DNA of 64,000 bases from Theristus sp. LFF4_11 (Eukaryota > Nematoda > Chromadorea > Monhysterida > Xyalidae): the NCBI GenBank assembly GCA_030248135.1, contig JASANC010000547.1:1-64000 (forward strand), given 5' to 3'. Under the pieces are notes generated by a model that saw nothing but the letters and a program-made list of their open reading frames with translations, did not search any database and was not told the DNA's origin. Below are positions 31,621 to 45,100 of the stretch, in pieces. A program made the position numbers and the translations under genes. The number at the start of each line of letters is the position of its first letter. Positions within the stretch are counted from its first letter, which is position 1.

Positions 31621-34045
31621 ATGCGAGCATGTGAGTGACTTTCTTGTACTATTTTTTGTGCTTGTTTGAGTTCGACCGGAGACCGAGACGATAACATTCA
31701 GCTGTCGTGAAATGCGCGCTAGGCTATAGCGCAGTCAATGAGAATAGTGATAGTAGTCCGCTTAAACAGGAAATCGTCTTCGTTGTGTCCTGTTCGGAAT
31801 GTCATGCATCGCAGAAACAAACCGAAATTCAAAATCAACAAATACCTGAAAACAGCACTTCATGTACCATGCACGAACGCCACGAAATGCCACCGATTAC
31901 CCCCGATGTTATCGTTTTTTCCGCATTCGCAGCATTTCGACCGTCGTCGAGTGACGACCCGCGCGAGCAGGATCTGGACGACATTCTGAACGCGGCACAA
32001 TCGTCCGCCGCAGACGCCGGCACTGCAGCCGACTCGTCCGTCCGTGCCCCGTCGTCGCCGCGTCTCCGTCAACTGGCTCCGCCCACGACGCTGTCCGACG
32101 TCGTCTACGGCATCTCGCTGCAAGCCGCTCGCAAATATCTCTGGCTGAACATCTACAAGAAGCTGCTCGCTTATGTGACGCTGGTCTTGATCGGCTCGGT
32201 CGTCGCCGCCGCTGCGCAGACGGTCGCCGTCACGGGCGACAATGAGCATCGGTGGTATCTCGCGAGGGTACGTTGCTGAGGCTTCGTGTAGGATTTTCTG
32301 TTGGTCGTGCTGATAAATAATCTGCTTCGGGCTTTTTTGAATCTCAATCAAAATTGCTTGGAGATATGACGAACGAGCAAAAAATTGGGCGATGTTTTCA
32401 GCCAGCGCTAACTCAGACAGCCAGGAGCTTTTTTTATGAAACTGCCCAGTGCCGATACACCCCTCGTCGGGGCCGCTTGATGCTCCGAGCACACGGACAA
32501 GAGTCTCGCGCGCTGCCACCCAAGCGACGCGGGAGACTGCAGTCTGTCTCGACAATACGGAGCGACAATGTGCAACTCAGACGTGCAGAAAAAACGATGG
32601 CACACAAATCGGAAGAGTTCCTGCAAAAAAGTAATACCACCAACACCAGCCAAGTTCCTGTTTTGCCGCAGAAGTCCAACATCTTCAACCAATGGTTCGT
32701 GAAACTCGGCTGGGCGTGGACGATGGGTTTACTCGGTCCGTTCGTCTACATGACGGCCGTCGTGTACAGCAGCAACAATCAGCGCAACATTCGCCAGCAG
32801 CTGGCACGCTTGCTCGTGGCGACGTTGCTGTGGTTCGTGTGCACCTCCGTGTTCATCAATGTCGAACAGCGAACCGGCCGATGTTCGTTGGCGAAACTGT
32901 CCGGCACGTCCAGACAGGCGTGTCACGCACAGTCGGGCGCCTGGACGCACGGCTTCGACATCTCCGGACACTGTTTCATGCTCGTCTATTGTTGTCTGAT
33001 CATCTCGGAAGAGGTGCGCGCGCGAAAATGTGCACACCAATTTGTAGTTTTGTTTCTTTTATTCGCCGTTTTCTTTTATTTCCGAGAGGAACACATCACT
33101 AATGAGGCCACCCGCTCTTCTGCATGTGATGTTGGCCAGGTCGAAATGCAGAGGACCACCATACAAATTGGTTGATTATCTGATTCGATTATGCTTGAGG
33201 AGAAAGCGTACCTCTTCGTTTTAAGGAGTTTTATGCGCCCCAGTCGAACTGAAAACAGCACAATCCAATCAATTCACAAAGTGACATATAATCTGTCATC
33301 ATCGTGTCGTGCTGTTACGGCTGTTTCAACCGTGGGCGCAGTAATCGGCTGCCTTTGCATTTTATATTCAGGTGAAAGTGTTCCGCAACTGGGACGCGAT
33401 GCTGAAAATGCTCGAGACACCGGACGCCCCGGAGCTGACGGCCGTGGACGCGGCAGACGTGCAAACGAGCATCACTTACCACAAGCAATACACGCCTGTC
33501 ATCAAGTATCTCGTCATGGCACTCGCTTGTCTGCATGCGCTCTGGGTCAGTTGTCATGGTTGTCCTAAACTAAGCCTCTGGAATCGTGGGTTCGTAATAA
33601 ATCAGCGTATCGTGGAGTGGTATCATGGCAGCCAGCATGCGGATTTGTTACAGTCAAACTGTGAAATATTGTATTTTGGCATTTTGATACGGCATGCTGG
33701 TTTTTTCCTTGGAGCTGAGCGGACGAATCGGTGAGTTCAAGTCAGAAGCTGATCGTCCATGATTTACAGTTTGGCTATATCTTCTCGACCAATCAGCACA
33801 CCTAAAATTCCCAATGCACCCAATCACCTAGCATACAATCACTCATAATTGTGCTCTTTCAGGAGTTGATGCTATTAATGACCGTGTTTTACTATCACAC
33901 GATGCCAACAAAGATCTTTGGCACTGCGATCGCCATTGCCTGTTGGCTGTTGACGTACCACGGATGGTACACGACGAATCTGTCGCCTGGCCTGCCCGGG
34001 CACGGACCGTTGCGATACAGCACCTGGAAACGAAAAACTCAATGA
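31621..34045 (+). CDS. FITM2: fat storage-inducing transmembrane (FIT/FITM) protein
   Basis: Five exons: 31621-31630, 31933-32267, 32672-33013, 33372-33545, 33863-34045, giving 1044 nt, 347 aa. The ten-base first exon (ATGCGAGCAT|GTGAGT) is inferred from its strong donor and exact phase with exon 2. A start inside the longer open frame upstream of exon 2 is the alternative. Family landmarks: NIFNQWFVKLGWAWTMGLLGPF, LLWFVCTSVFINVEQRTGRC, GFDISGHCFMLVYCCLIISEE, and FYYHTMPTKIFGTAIA...WYTTNLSPGLPG. FIT proteins are ER membrane enzymes of the lipid-phosphatase type that cleave acyl-CoA and are needed for lipid-droplet budding. Both proposed catalytic His (SGH and the VFYYH loop) are present. The N-terminal ~70 residues (Asp/Ser/Ala-rich) are longer than in human FITM2 (262 aa). 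Confidence 0.9.
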
Positions 34046-34530
34046 TGAGCTTGATGAATCATTTCGTACATTTTGTTATGAACACAAATCTACCAGCCGT
34101 TATTTATTGTTGTCGTGCGCTGATTCGTTGTATGATGTCGATTTGACCAATCGTTGGTACGCAGAAAAATAACCATGTTCGCCTATTATTGTGGTGCAAT
34201 GAAAGTACAGTTACCTCTTGCTCTTTTTCCATTTCCACTATGAAGATTCTGCTATTTCCATTCGATCTTCTTAACCGTTTTTGTTATGCCTTCCCTTTTT
34301 GCAACCTTCACATTTTTATTGAAAACCTGAAAGCTTGTGCCGTGCCTTGATGTTCTTTTTGTCGGGTTTTAACTGAAACCCGCTTCTGATCTGTGTACGT
34401 TCCACGAACGTTGCTCTCTGTCATCGGTGTGTTTCGTAACTTCAGCCCCATCGCAGCTTTTAGGCAGCTACTACAACATGCGATTCGCTAAATATTTATG
34501 GTGCACTTCCGTAAAAGGAAACAATAAATA
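34046..34530. other. FITM 3' region
   Basis: T-rich 3' flank with an AATAAA at about 34523 directly abutting the left end of the mariner-like element. No further gene seen. Confidence 0.5.
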
Positions 34531-35453
34531 CAGGGTGTCCCAAAAAAAACATAACAAAAGTAAATAACTCGTACGGGCCACTGGTTGCATGTCAAGCCAT
34601 GAAATTTGAAACACTTTTAGAACTAAGGTGCACATTTTTGTGTTCAATTTTTATTCCGAAATTCCGTTTTTTCAATGTTTTTTTAGCAGAAACTCGTAAA
34701 AACTCAAAAATCGCCAAAATTCAGCATTTTGACTCAGGATAAACATCATTGTCGTTTGGCAACCGCTGCAATGGTGGGTGCCATACGGTACACAGTTTTC
34801 TTCTGATGCCCCAAACCCAGAAGTCAAGAGCTTCAGGTGCAGAGTCCTCGTTTGCCAATCAGTTCTGCTCCTGCGGCAGATTAACCGAACGACGCTAACA
34901 GCCACTTGCGCACTTTGAATTTCCTCTTGACTTACGGGTTCGGGGGCACCTGAAGAAAATTGTGTACCGTTCGGCGCCCACCAGTGTCAACGATTTGAAG
35001 AGCAAAATTCGCAACGGGTGCAAGAAATCAACGATGATCGGACGCTGTATCAGAAGGTGATCGTCAAAGTTTCAAACATCGAATGTCGGCGTTCATTGAA
35101 AACAATGGAAAACAAATTGAGCAACTGAGAAAAATGAAACTGAAGGTCTGAGAGGATGAACACAATGACATCAGTGAAGATGCAGCTGAAGATAAACTTG
35201 TGCCACTGCCAAATGAAAATCTCGATGACGACAATGATGTTTATCCTGAGTCAAAATGCTGAATTTCGGTGATTTTTGAGTTTTCGCGAATTTCCGCTGA
35301 AATATCATTGAAAAGGTAGAATTTCGGGACAAAAATTGAACACAAAAAATGTGCACCTCAGTTCTATAAGTGTTTCAAATTTCATGGCTTGACATGCAAC
35401 CAGTGGGCCGCACGAGCCATTTACTTTTGTTATGTTTTTTTTGGGACACCCTG
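34531..35453. mobile_element. defective Tc1/mariner-like element
   Basis: TA flanks (34529-34530, 35454-35455) and perfect outer ends CAGGGTGTCCCAAAA...TTTTGGGACACCCTG. The inverted repeats continue with mismatches for about 220 bp, much longer than typical mariner TIRs. An internal plus-strand stretch (about 34960-35115) translates with stops to KIVYRSAPTSVNDLKSKI and related text, resembling the C-terminal end of mariner-type DDE transposases. The rest of the transposase is missing, so the element is non-functional. Confidence 0.85.
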
Positions 35454-36123
35454 TAGTTCTTACAATGACTTTATCATCACAATATTGACTGTTTTCCTAT
35501 CGCAGATCACTCGGGCAAATCAATAATTGATGAAAATGCGAAACTCAATTCGAAAAAACCAAATATCGCTTTCAACTTAGCAATAACACGGAAACATTAA
35601 AGCTCACGATGAGTGTTTTTCAGTGAAAATTGAAAACGCGTTTTAAAGGAGCAGACATGTCGAACAAAAACGGAACGTATCTCAATTTCACACCCACACG
35701 GCAGAAAACTTGAACAAAACTGAAAAATACATTTTTAATAGGTGTGAGACTATAAGTAGAAATACGAAAAATAAATACCGGTGCTGAAAACGTGGCAAGG
35801 AAACTTCGTCGATGACCAGAAGAAACGTCCGGAGTCATCGTTTGCAGTTAATCTATTTTAATCTAACAATGGAACACGATATTCTTCAGACTCTAATCAA
35901 ATGAACCCATCAGTTCGATCATGTTCAATTGTAGATTAAAATCATTAGAAAAACTAAAATTCCAACGAAAGGACAACAAAAAGCGAAAGAGTGCAAGAAG
36001 GCAACTGCAAACGAAACAATGAAAAACGGCTAGCTTCAAACGGCATTAACAAAAAAAATTGTGTTTCAACAAAGAATATTGTGAAATTCAAACAGTTTTC
36101 CGCAACAGCCGGTGTCCAGAACA
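35454..36123. other. SCAPER 3' flank, no gene seen
   Basis: AT-rich sequence between the mariner-like element and the SCAPER stop codon. Likely contains the SCAPER 3' UTR. Confidence 0.5.
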
Positions 36124-39100
36124 TCACAGAAAATACGTCATCATTTGCGACCAACTTCGATCGGTCAGCAATCGGCTGGCTGCTGCTCGATTTGGTGACG
36201 TGCAGTCACCGCCAGTCGACTGGCTCGCTTGGTTCTGCAAAAAAACACCGGCATGTTGTGCCGATACGACTTCTTGCAGACATTTCAAGCCTAGCACACG
36301 TTTTGGACAGGTCTGTGTGCTTTGTTTGTGTCTGTGTCTGTGTCTTGTCTACCCGGCAAAACAGGAAACAGCGGACTTTTCGTGTTTTCAGGAAAGCAAA
36401 CACAATTTCCAAAGTGAATCATTCTGATTCGCTGCACAGAAAACACAACGATCCAACCGCCATAGCATGACCATAAAATCCAGCCAGCAATTTTGATTCA
36501 ATCCATTGCTTTTCCCAAATTTTGTCCCTCCGAGATTCCCAAACAGAGTGCCCTCCAAAAGAAGGCCGAAAGCCGCAGTGCGGCACCAACCTGAATGAAC
36601 TCGGTGATGTACTTGATGCTGAGTTCACTGAGCACTAGTTGCATGTTGGCGGCGTTGTCAATGCAGCATGCGATCAGTGTTGGCATCAGCACATCCTTCA
36701 GTTGGTCGTCGATGAAATACTTGAACGGCAACTGGCACAGCAACTCCAGCAGGCTCGGCTGTGCGCCGACGCGCATTGCGTCCTGCACGTTTTTTGTCGT
36801 TTTATTTTAGTACGGAACGATTTTCTGTTGCTCGTGGCCACGGTGTAGTAACAGTTGGCATGCCTTGTTACCCGTGCAGAGATGTGCACGGGGGGTACTT
36901 AGGGGGTACCGGTACCGGCAAACGTCGCGCGTCGCGCAGGGTCTGGGGGGCTACGTCGCGCAGCGCCTCGGTCGGAGTTGAAAGAGACAAAAGTTTTACA
37001 CATGAATTTGAAAAATTACTTCGAAATCGATTGCTAATGTCGCGCATCTATCGTCAAAAATAAGGTCGGCTCGTTGTGCTTTTGTTGTGAGCTGCTGAAA
37101 TCACTGAGCAATCATTTTAATTCACAGATGTCGCGCAGCGCCTCAGGTGGAAGAGACAAAATTTTCACAAATAAAATAAAAATTGCTTCAAAATTTTAAT
37201 TTTAATTTCGAATTTAAAAATTCGAAGATTTCAATTGACTGACTGTCGTGGTACTTTAGTAGGTTGCAATGTATTTGTATTTGAAATCGCGCTGCGCATG
37301 TAGATGGTAAGCACATTTTATTCCGCAAATGTGAGTTGCACAGACATCCAGGGATTTTTACGCGAAATCGTGCGTCAATGACGCAAAATAATTTGGTATG
37401 ACGCAAAGAAATTGGTTGTTTCGGTCAGCTTTTTTGATTCTCTCAATCTTCGATGATTTCAAGGGATTGTTTTCAAGAAATTTTGCGCCCAGATTCAAAA
37501 TTTTTCTGCGCCTCCGGCGCAGGACGTGGACACTTTATGATTTGTTTGACAATGGCGATCACGAATTCATCGTTCGTTTTTTAGATTGTTCAGTGTTTTG
37601 CTGATAACGGTTCGATTCAATCTAAGAATATTTTTGTTGTTTTGACCGTATCAACGATCACTAGCTCCTACGTAAGCTTTTTGTTCGCACGTTTCTAAAC
37701 ATCTGCGTTTTTAACACGTGAATAAATGTCATAGAAAGCAAAATACTTTGGATGACATCCAAAAATCGCAAGGTAAAATGCGTTCTCAGGGCCTAATTTT
37801 TGAAAATTTTCTTCGCTACGCGAAGACGTTACAATTTACCGTTTTTTTGAAACTGAGAGTCAATGCCACTTTTCGAACGAAACGCAGAATAAACTTCAAA
37901 AATATAAATATATTTGTATTTGAAATCGCGCTGCGCATGTAGAATGTGACACTAAATTTGCGTGAAAATGTGGTGGAGGTGGGGTCGACGTCGCGCAACC
38001 AGCCGAGCCGGTACCAGCAAGAATTGTCCAACGTGCACACCTCTGTACCCGTGTTGGCTACCCTAGCGTTTCTGTAGCCGATGGGATCTACAACTTTTCA
38101 AAAACTCCAAACTGCACAGCTTTATTCAACCACTAGTTACCGGATAATCTAATCGAACGGTTCGATCAATCACTCGCACTAAAGTCAAGTCCTAGTTCAT
38201 TGATTCGTTCAACCCAATTCCAAACAACACCAAAACGCACCTGTAATTCCGAGCAGGCCGAAACGAGATAGCCGAGCGCTCTCACGGCTGCATGACGTAG
38301 TATGACGTCATTGTCGAGAGTCGCGTGACGCGCCACGTGCGCAGCGATCCAGTACAGCTGCACTCGTGTTGCTGCGGACTCTTCGAGCATTTGCTGGAAA
38401 AAAACACGCCGGGAGAGCTGCTGAATGTTGGATTCTATTTGAAAACATCACACATCTGGGACGGTGATTGGTTTGGTTGACGAAACTAAATGCTCGACTA
38501 TTCTGGCGAGAAGCAGATTACAGTCAAACTGTAGATCATATGCAATCAATCAGCTGATTGGCTGCATTTGTATTGTGCTCATCATTGATGGATCCCCTCC
38601 GTTCGATGCAGGCAAGCATGCCCAATTCAAATGCCAGGATGGCGGGAGTGCACGAAATGCAATTGTTTTACGATTTGACGGCAGGCTAAAAAATTTGGAT
38701 GACACCCAAAATGGTAGCATTAGAATAAACTCAACCGACTTTGAACACCACATGATCGGCCAACGCCAGTTGCTCCAGCAACGTCAGGCACGCCTGCAGC
38801 GGTGTTCGTACGAGTGTCCCGAAAGTAGCACAAGTGCTAGTGTTCACCAGTTGCACATTTTCGCCGGCAGTGTCCGTGTTGTTGTTGTTGGCGCCAAACA
38901 ACAGCCGATACAGCATTGGCGCAGTCGACAGCAGTCTCGTGTGCGCGAGTGTGATGCAGAACAGACTGCTGCTGTTTGCGTCTGCTGATTTGTCGTTATT
39001 ATTGCTGGCAGACCTCGCGGCGGCGCCGTTCGCAGACGACGGTGGGTGGAGCATTCTGAAAAAATTGACTAGTTTGTAATCTACTGTTCATGTTGGACTG

Positions 39101-42100
39101 ACTGACTGACTCTAATCTACTGTTGAAATAAAAAAGTTGAAAAAATACGCTGATTCAAATATTCAATCCAAAATCAGCAATGGCTAATGGCTATCTATAC
39201 ACAAACATAAAATCAAATACAACAATGTACGAAACGCTTTCGCACTTCAGCCGATCAAGCAAGCCGAGCATTTCGGTGAAGAAATTTGCGGCCAACTGCA
39301 TCGTGTGCGTGGTCCGTTGCAGGGTTTGTGCGTTTGCCACTGCCTGTGCTGCTGCTTTGTTGACGTACTCTCCGATCAGGTCGACTAGAGACGACACAAC
39401 CAGGTAGCTGAAAAAAACAGAATAAACAAATAAAAGCCGGCCAGAAGATATTGAGAATATGGATGAACACGAACACCGGGTTCGTAAAAAAGCTGAATCT
39501 CGAAGTTCGCATCTAATTAGGCGAACTGCGTTTGGGTCAACCAATCAGCGCACCCGATTCAAATGCAGCCAATCAACGGTCAGCTGACGAACAGAACAGT
39601 ACCATAACCAACACCGAACGACACAACAGTCAAGAGGACAAACACAGAACGCAACAAACCTCGAAAACATCGCCACTCTTGAGCAGAAGCCGCCCTCGCC
39701 CGCCGGCAATCGGCTGAGCACCGAAAACGACTGCTGTTGATTGTCGTCAACGTCAACGTCAACAATGGAAACATCGCCAATGGCACGCAACTGTGACACG
39801 ACTGTTTGCAGCACATCGAACAGTGACACTGACAGCAGATGCAGCTCGTCACTGCTGACGTGACTGGCGTGGGCGGCGTTTGGCGCTGGCGTACTGCCGC
39901 GCGTGCCCGCAGTGTCGTGCGACAGTTGCTGCAACGTGGTGACGCTTTGTGATACATGGCCAAAGAGCAAGCAAATCTTGAGGGTTACTGGTGTGAACTG
40001 AGTGCAGGCGAAACCGGACAGTGCTTGTGCCGTGAACGCACCCGGTTTCGCGCTGGAACCCAAGTTCGACGGCAGTTCAGCTGAACGTGCATGCCAGCTG
40101 ATTGGCTGCATATTCGGATTGGCATAACCTGAGTGGTTGTTTGTTCACAAGTTCACAGTTCACAACATGCGCCAGCCAATGCGGCCAAAGTTGCTCAATG
40201 CCCAAAAATGCAGCAATTTTTCTGGATATCCGATAAACCACCGACTCAATATCTAAAACCAGAGTCTCAAACTCTCCATCACTTGACTCCAATTTCATTT
40301 CGCGACGGCGAAACGCCAGGAACTCCCGTAAATAAAACTGTGGAACAGCGAATGATAATAAAGAAACCGAATACTCACCTTGATGGCGCTGACCAACAAA
40401 TCGACCAGCAGCAAATGATGCTGAGCGTAGAACAGACAGACGCAGCCTAGCGCATTCTCGTTTAGTACGAATTTCAGCGCGCTGATCATCGTCAGTATGC
40501 ATCTGTGTAAACAAATTATCGTTTTTAACTGCGATGATAACAGTGGGACGGTTGGTTTGATAAGAACACAGAAACAAAAACAGAATGTCAGTTTTGGGTT
40601 TCGTTTTAGTGCACGTTCTCGTGGCGTTGTTTTCCAGTGCACAGTGCATGAGCGCACAAGGAACGCTGGGTTTGGAGATGTCTGGTTATACCAGGAAACC
40701 TATTTGCTGAGTACACGGATAGCAAATCAAGAAAGCGTGGCATCCTCTGCGAAAACCACCGACGCTGGTTGGTGATTGGTGGCACGGTTCAAATTCGACC
40801 AGCCAGCTGGCCGTAACTCAAACGGTGAAACATGAATGAGCAAGTGAGTGCAGCTGTCAGCTGCATCCGTCAACGAACGAACAACTTCAACGACGACACA
40901 GTCCAACCGTCCATATTGATTATCTGCGGCAGCGCACTTGGCCCACTGGCACGGTCATTGGATCAGATCCACTACAATTTGCGATACGCGGACATTCCCG
41001 GCTGGCCCATTTGCACCGCGCCCGGACACGACGGGCGTCTGTTGATTGGGCGATTGCAAGATAAACATGTCATTTGTATGAAAGGTATGAGAAAACCTGC
41101 ACGTTGAGTGTCTGCACCTAATTTCGAAACACTCATGGTTCACTATTGTTTTATTTTAGATGTATTGGCTTGCGGAAGAGTGATCCATGGAACACTGGCA
41201 ATTTCAGTGAAACTGAAACACACACACTGCTGCTGATTGGCTGTTTCTGAAATCGACAAACTGAAATGGGCACCCGAAGTTGTCGTAACTGGATGGAAGG
41301 GTTGAATGCAGCTTGATTTGCTTGCTCCAGCTTGATTAGCGCGATGTGTCTTGATAATCTTACTGTACCTTGAGCCAATCGCGTAAGCCAGGCTAACCAA
41401 AACAAACTTCAACATTTTATGTGCAACTAAAAAAGCGTTTAACTAATTTAGGTCGACCCCACCCCTACGAAGGGCACACAATCGAGGCATGCACCGTGCC
41501 AATTGTGGTCTGCCATCGTTTGGGCGTGCAGACACTGATTTCCACGTCGGCGGTTGGTGCCATCAATGCAGCGTTCGATTGTGGCCAATTTCTGTTGGTC
41601 ACTCGACATCTGATACCGCAGAAACTTCACGACTTGATTTTAGCATCGGTGAAGACGATGACAAACGTTGAACTGACTGAAGAGTCATCAGAAAGGTAAA
41701 TTCCGTTCATTCCAGCCGGTCAGAAGTGGATGCAGACGATGCAACCATGTATGAGTCAGTAAACTGGACAGTTTCGTCTGAAGTCACTTTGATGTCCACA
41801 CTTTGATCACTAATCGCCTGCTGATCACGCAGAATCTACGACGGTGAACTACGCAATCTAGCGCACCGCGCGGCAAGGAAACACGGACTGCAGTTGGGCG
41901 AAGGCGTTTATGCAATGGTCAGGACCAAAAAATTGCCTAAAAATACCAACTTCAAACACCAAACTTCTCGAAACACTGCAGACCGGCGGACCGCAGTTGG
42001 AGACACCAGCCGAAATTCGCTACTTGGCCGCGCGCGGCGCTGACGTGGTAGAAATCATTCTTTTTCAATTCAGGAAAAATCGACCATCTGTGTATCTACT

Positions 42101-45100
42101 ATATCAATTTTTGGGTTCTGCAACCAATTGCGGTTGCCGATGTCAACTGGACACTAGTTTCAATCTTTATGTGACTATTAAGTGACCCGGCTCTATTAAG
42201 GGGACTCGGATCACTTTACCAATTTTGAATTCCCGCGTCACGCATGAAACTGTTTACTTGTCTATGCGTGCATTGCGTCTCGCAACCAAAATAAAGAATA
42301 CTACTATCACCACTAGATTCAGAAGGCCAGGTCAGATTCTTGACAGCCGCAAAACGCCAGTAGTCCACCAAAGCAGCCGATCTCTCCGCGCAGGTCGGAA
42401 TGTCCGTGTGTCACGAGACGGCAACTGCGGCGGCGTGTGGCGTGCGTGTGCTGGCGCTGTCGTTGGTGACGAACGTCGCAAAATCGCACAACCAAGAAGA
42501 GCAGCGGAATCAAGACGAACACACCGATGCTCAGCAGGCGATGATGCGAGAGATTTTCAACGTCGGACACAGGGCGGCCGCGTCGGCAGCGGCGCTCATT
42601 CGCGGAATTGTCGCCGAATTGTGAACGTTTCCAAAAGAGCGCTACTAACGGTGCATTCATGAATGTATGTTTAGCAGGAATCGCATAGCTAGAACTGGGT
42701 GAACGTATTTTTGTGAACCACCAGTGCTAGCTAGGGTTTTCTCAAACGCAGTTTGAGTGTCGCTGATTTCTATTTTGTGCATTCACCATAATCAATAAAA
42801 ATATGGCACGTTCATTACAATCTGTCAGACGCACAACAACACACACATCACGCATGCACATAGAAAGCAAATGGCGGTCTGTCAGCAGTTCAAATTCCAA
42901 TAAATTGACTCGTTCTTGACTCACCTGATGTTCACGTGTCCCGTGTCGTACAGATTGGCCAGATCAGCGAACAAACCGTAGCCGTCACCACTGTTGAACG
43001 TTTCAACAAGCGCCACTCGGGCAGTCGACTGGAAAAAGCACAGAAGCATTGCTGTCATGTGACAAAATTATGAAAAACTAATGAAACAAGAATGAATCAG
43101 GCGAACCTTTGAGCGAATATTTCTTGACAATTCACCAGCGACTCGTTCGACCAGATGGTAGTCCTCTGGTTTTCCTGCAGCAAGGCAACTCAATTCAAGT
43201 TGAAATGGATGAATGCTAAGATGTAACCGAGCCAAATCCAGCCAATTATCTCAATCAGTAAAATACCAAATGTGCCAAGTAAACTGTGATTAATTGCCTA
43301 CAAATCTACCAAATATTTCAGTGACCGAAACTGTTTACTGAACTCGTGTACCTGCTCGCGCGAGCAACTGACGCAGTTCGGTCATGGATTTCTCAACGGC
43401 CGCCACCGGCTCCGTCGTTCTCTTTGAGCGTATTCTGCTTGCATCGTATTCTTTCAGTCTGCAACGGAAACAGCATTTTTCCGCAATGAACAATTGTGAA
43501 AAAAAGAAAAATTTGTGACAACGGAAACAGAATTTTTTAACAATGAACAATTGTGAAAGACCGAATAAACGGGTGAAACGAACGAACTTCAAATTCAGCT
43601 TCTGCCGGAGTTTCTGTCGTTTCTTCTTCAGTAGTCGCAGGTGGTCGGCCATAAAATCGGCCTTCTCTTTCTGACAGCAATACTGGAATTCCCCGTCCGC
43701 CTCCGTGATGATCAGCGTCTCATAGCCGAGATCTTGCCGCTGAAAAAAATAGCACACTCAAAAAATTTCTTCACTTTTTTCGCGAAAATTTTCACAAAAC
43801 AAAACAATTATAAAATGATATGAGTGTCATATGTGAAATCAGAAAAAAACAAAACAAAACGCGATGATTTCGTGATCAACCGACCGCACTATCACTGGAG
43901 AGCCCCATTATCGCAGTGCAATGCGCCACATCCTGCACGTGCATCGACACGTCGAATGCACTCAGCAGCTGCAATGCGACAACAACGAAATCACGAAAAT
44001 CACGTGACACAGTTATCGACGGAACCGTGCCTCCACGCCCCACCCCAAACAATGCGAACAGTGCATGGCGTTCTTGTGCGTTTTCACGTCGTAGCGATTC
44101 TCTCAAATTGCAGCGCTTCCCTCCAATTCGTGTGTCAGATAACGTTTGAAAATCGTGGCTTGAGTATCGAGTGAATCCCCGTTCATACCTGACGTATGCG
44201 CATACGGCACGACACGGCACGTCACGTCACGTCACTTTAGGTCTTGTGTTATTGCATACTACCGTTCATACCTGACGTATGTCGACGTGCGACGTACGTC
44301 TGCATACGTCAGGTATAAACGGGCCTTAACTTCGAGTCGTGGAGGTACAAGGTGTAAACCGTCGAGGGACACGCTTCGTGGACAGTCGTGCTCCACCAAC
44401 GACACCGCACCAACCGACCATCACTCTACAGACGGTGCACATTTTCGGCGCCGCGAACAACTGGCCCGAAGGGAGTCGTGTCCAGTCGAACAACTCCACG
44501 GCGCAACCGACGAGCGAGATCGACACGGACGATGATTGCGCGTCGATCGAGTCGACGCTCTGACTGGTCGCCGGCCGCGGTGAGCTCATCAGCATCGCAC
44601 GCTCACGGATCGACTGCAGCGACTCCTCGTAGCGCTGGCGGCTCTCTTCCAACTGAATGGAGAGAGGAATTTGTGGAATTTGCCGGTCCAAGTTGGAATA
44701 ATGCTGATTGATTGTGAACGTGAAGAAAACTGGCAGTTTACCTACGGCCGTATCAAAGTGAAATCCGGCAATGTCACACAATAAAACCGAACAACATGCA
44801 TGCTGAATCGTTAGACCAAGCTGGTTGGCTTGAAGCAATCATCAATGCGCCCAACTCAAAAGCAGCCAATCAATCAGCTGATCGCCCACTTCGACAGCAA
44901 TGAGTGACATGACTCAGTTCTGTTGGCAAACGCTCCAAGGCAGGTGCACAACTTGTTTGTTGCTGTTGTTGGAATTTTAAGCGATGTTTTTCGCCAGGGC
45001 TAACCTGGAGAAGCGTACAGGACCCCATCGAGTTTTCTGTCATTCAGTGCCCCATACAGCCCTCGGCGGGGCTCGATCCCCCGAACGCACAGACTGCAGT

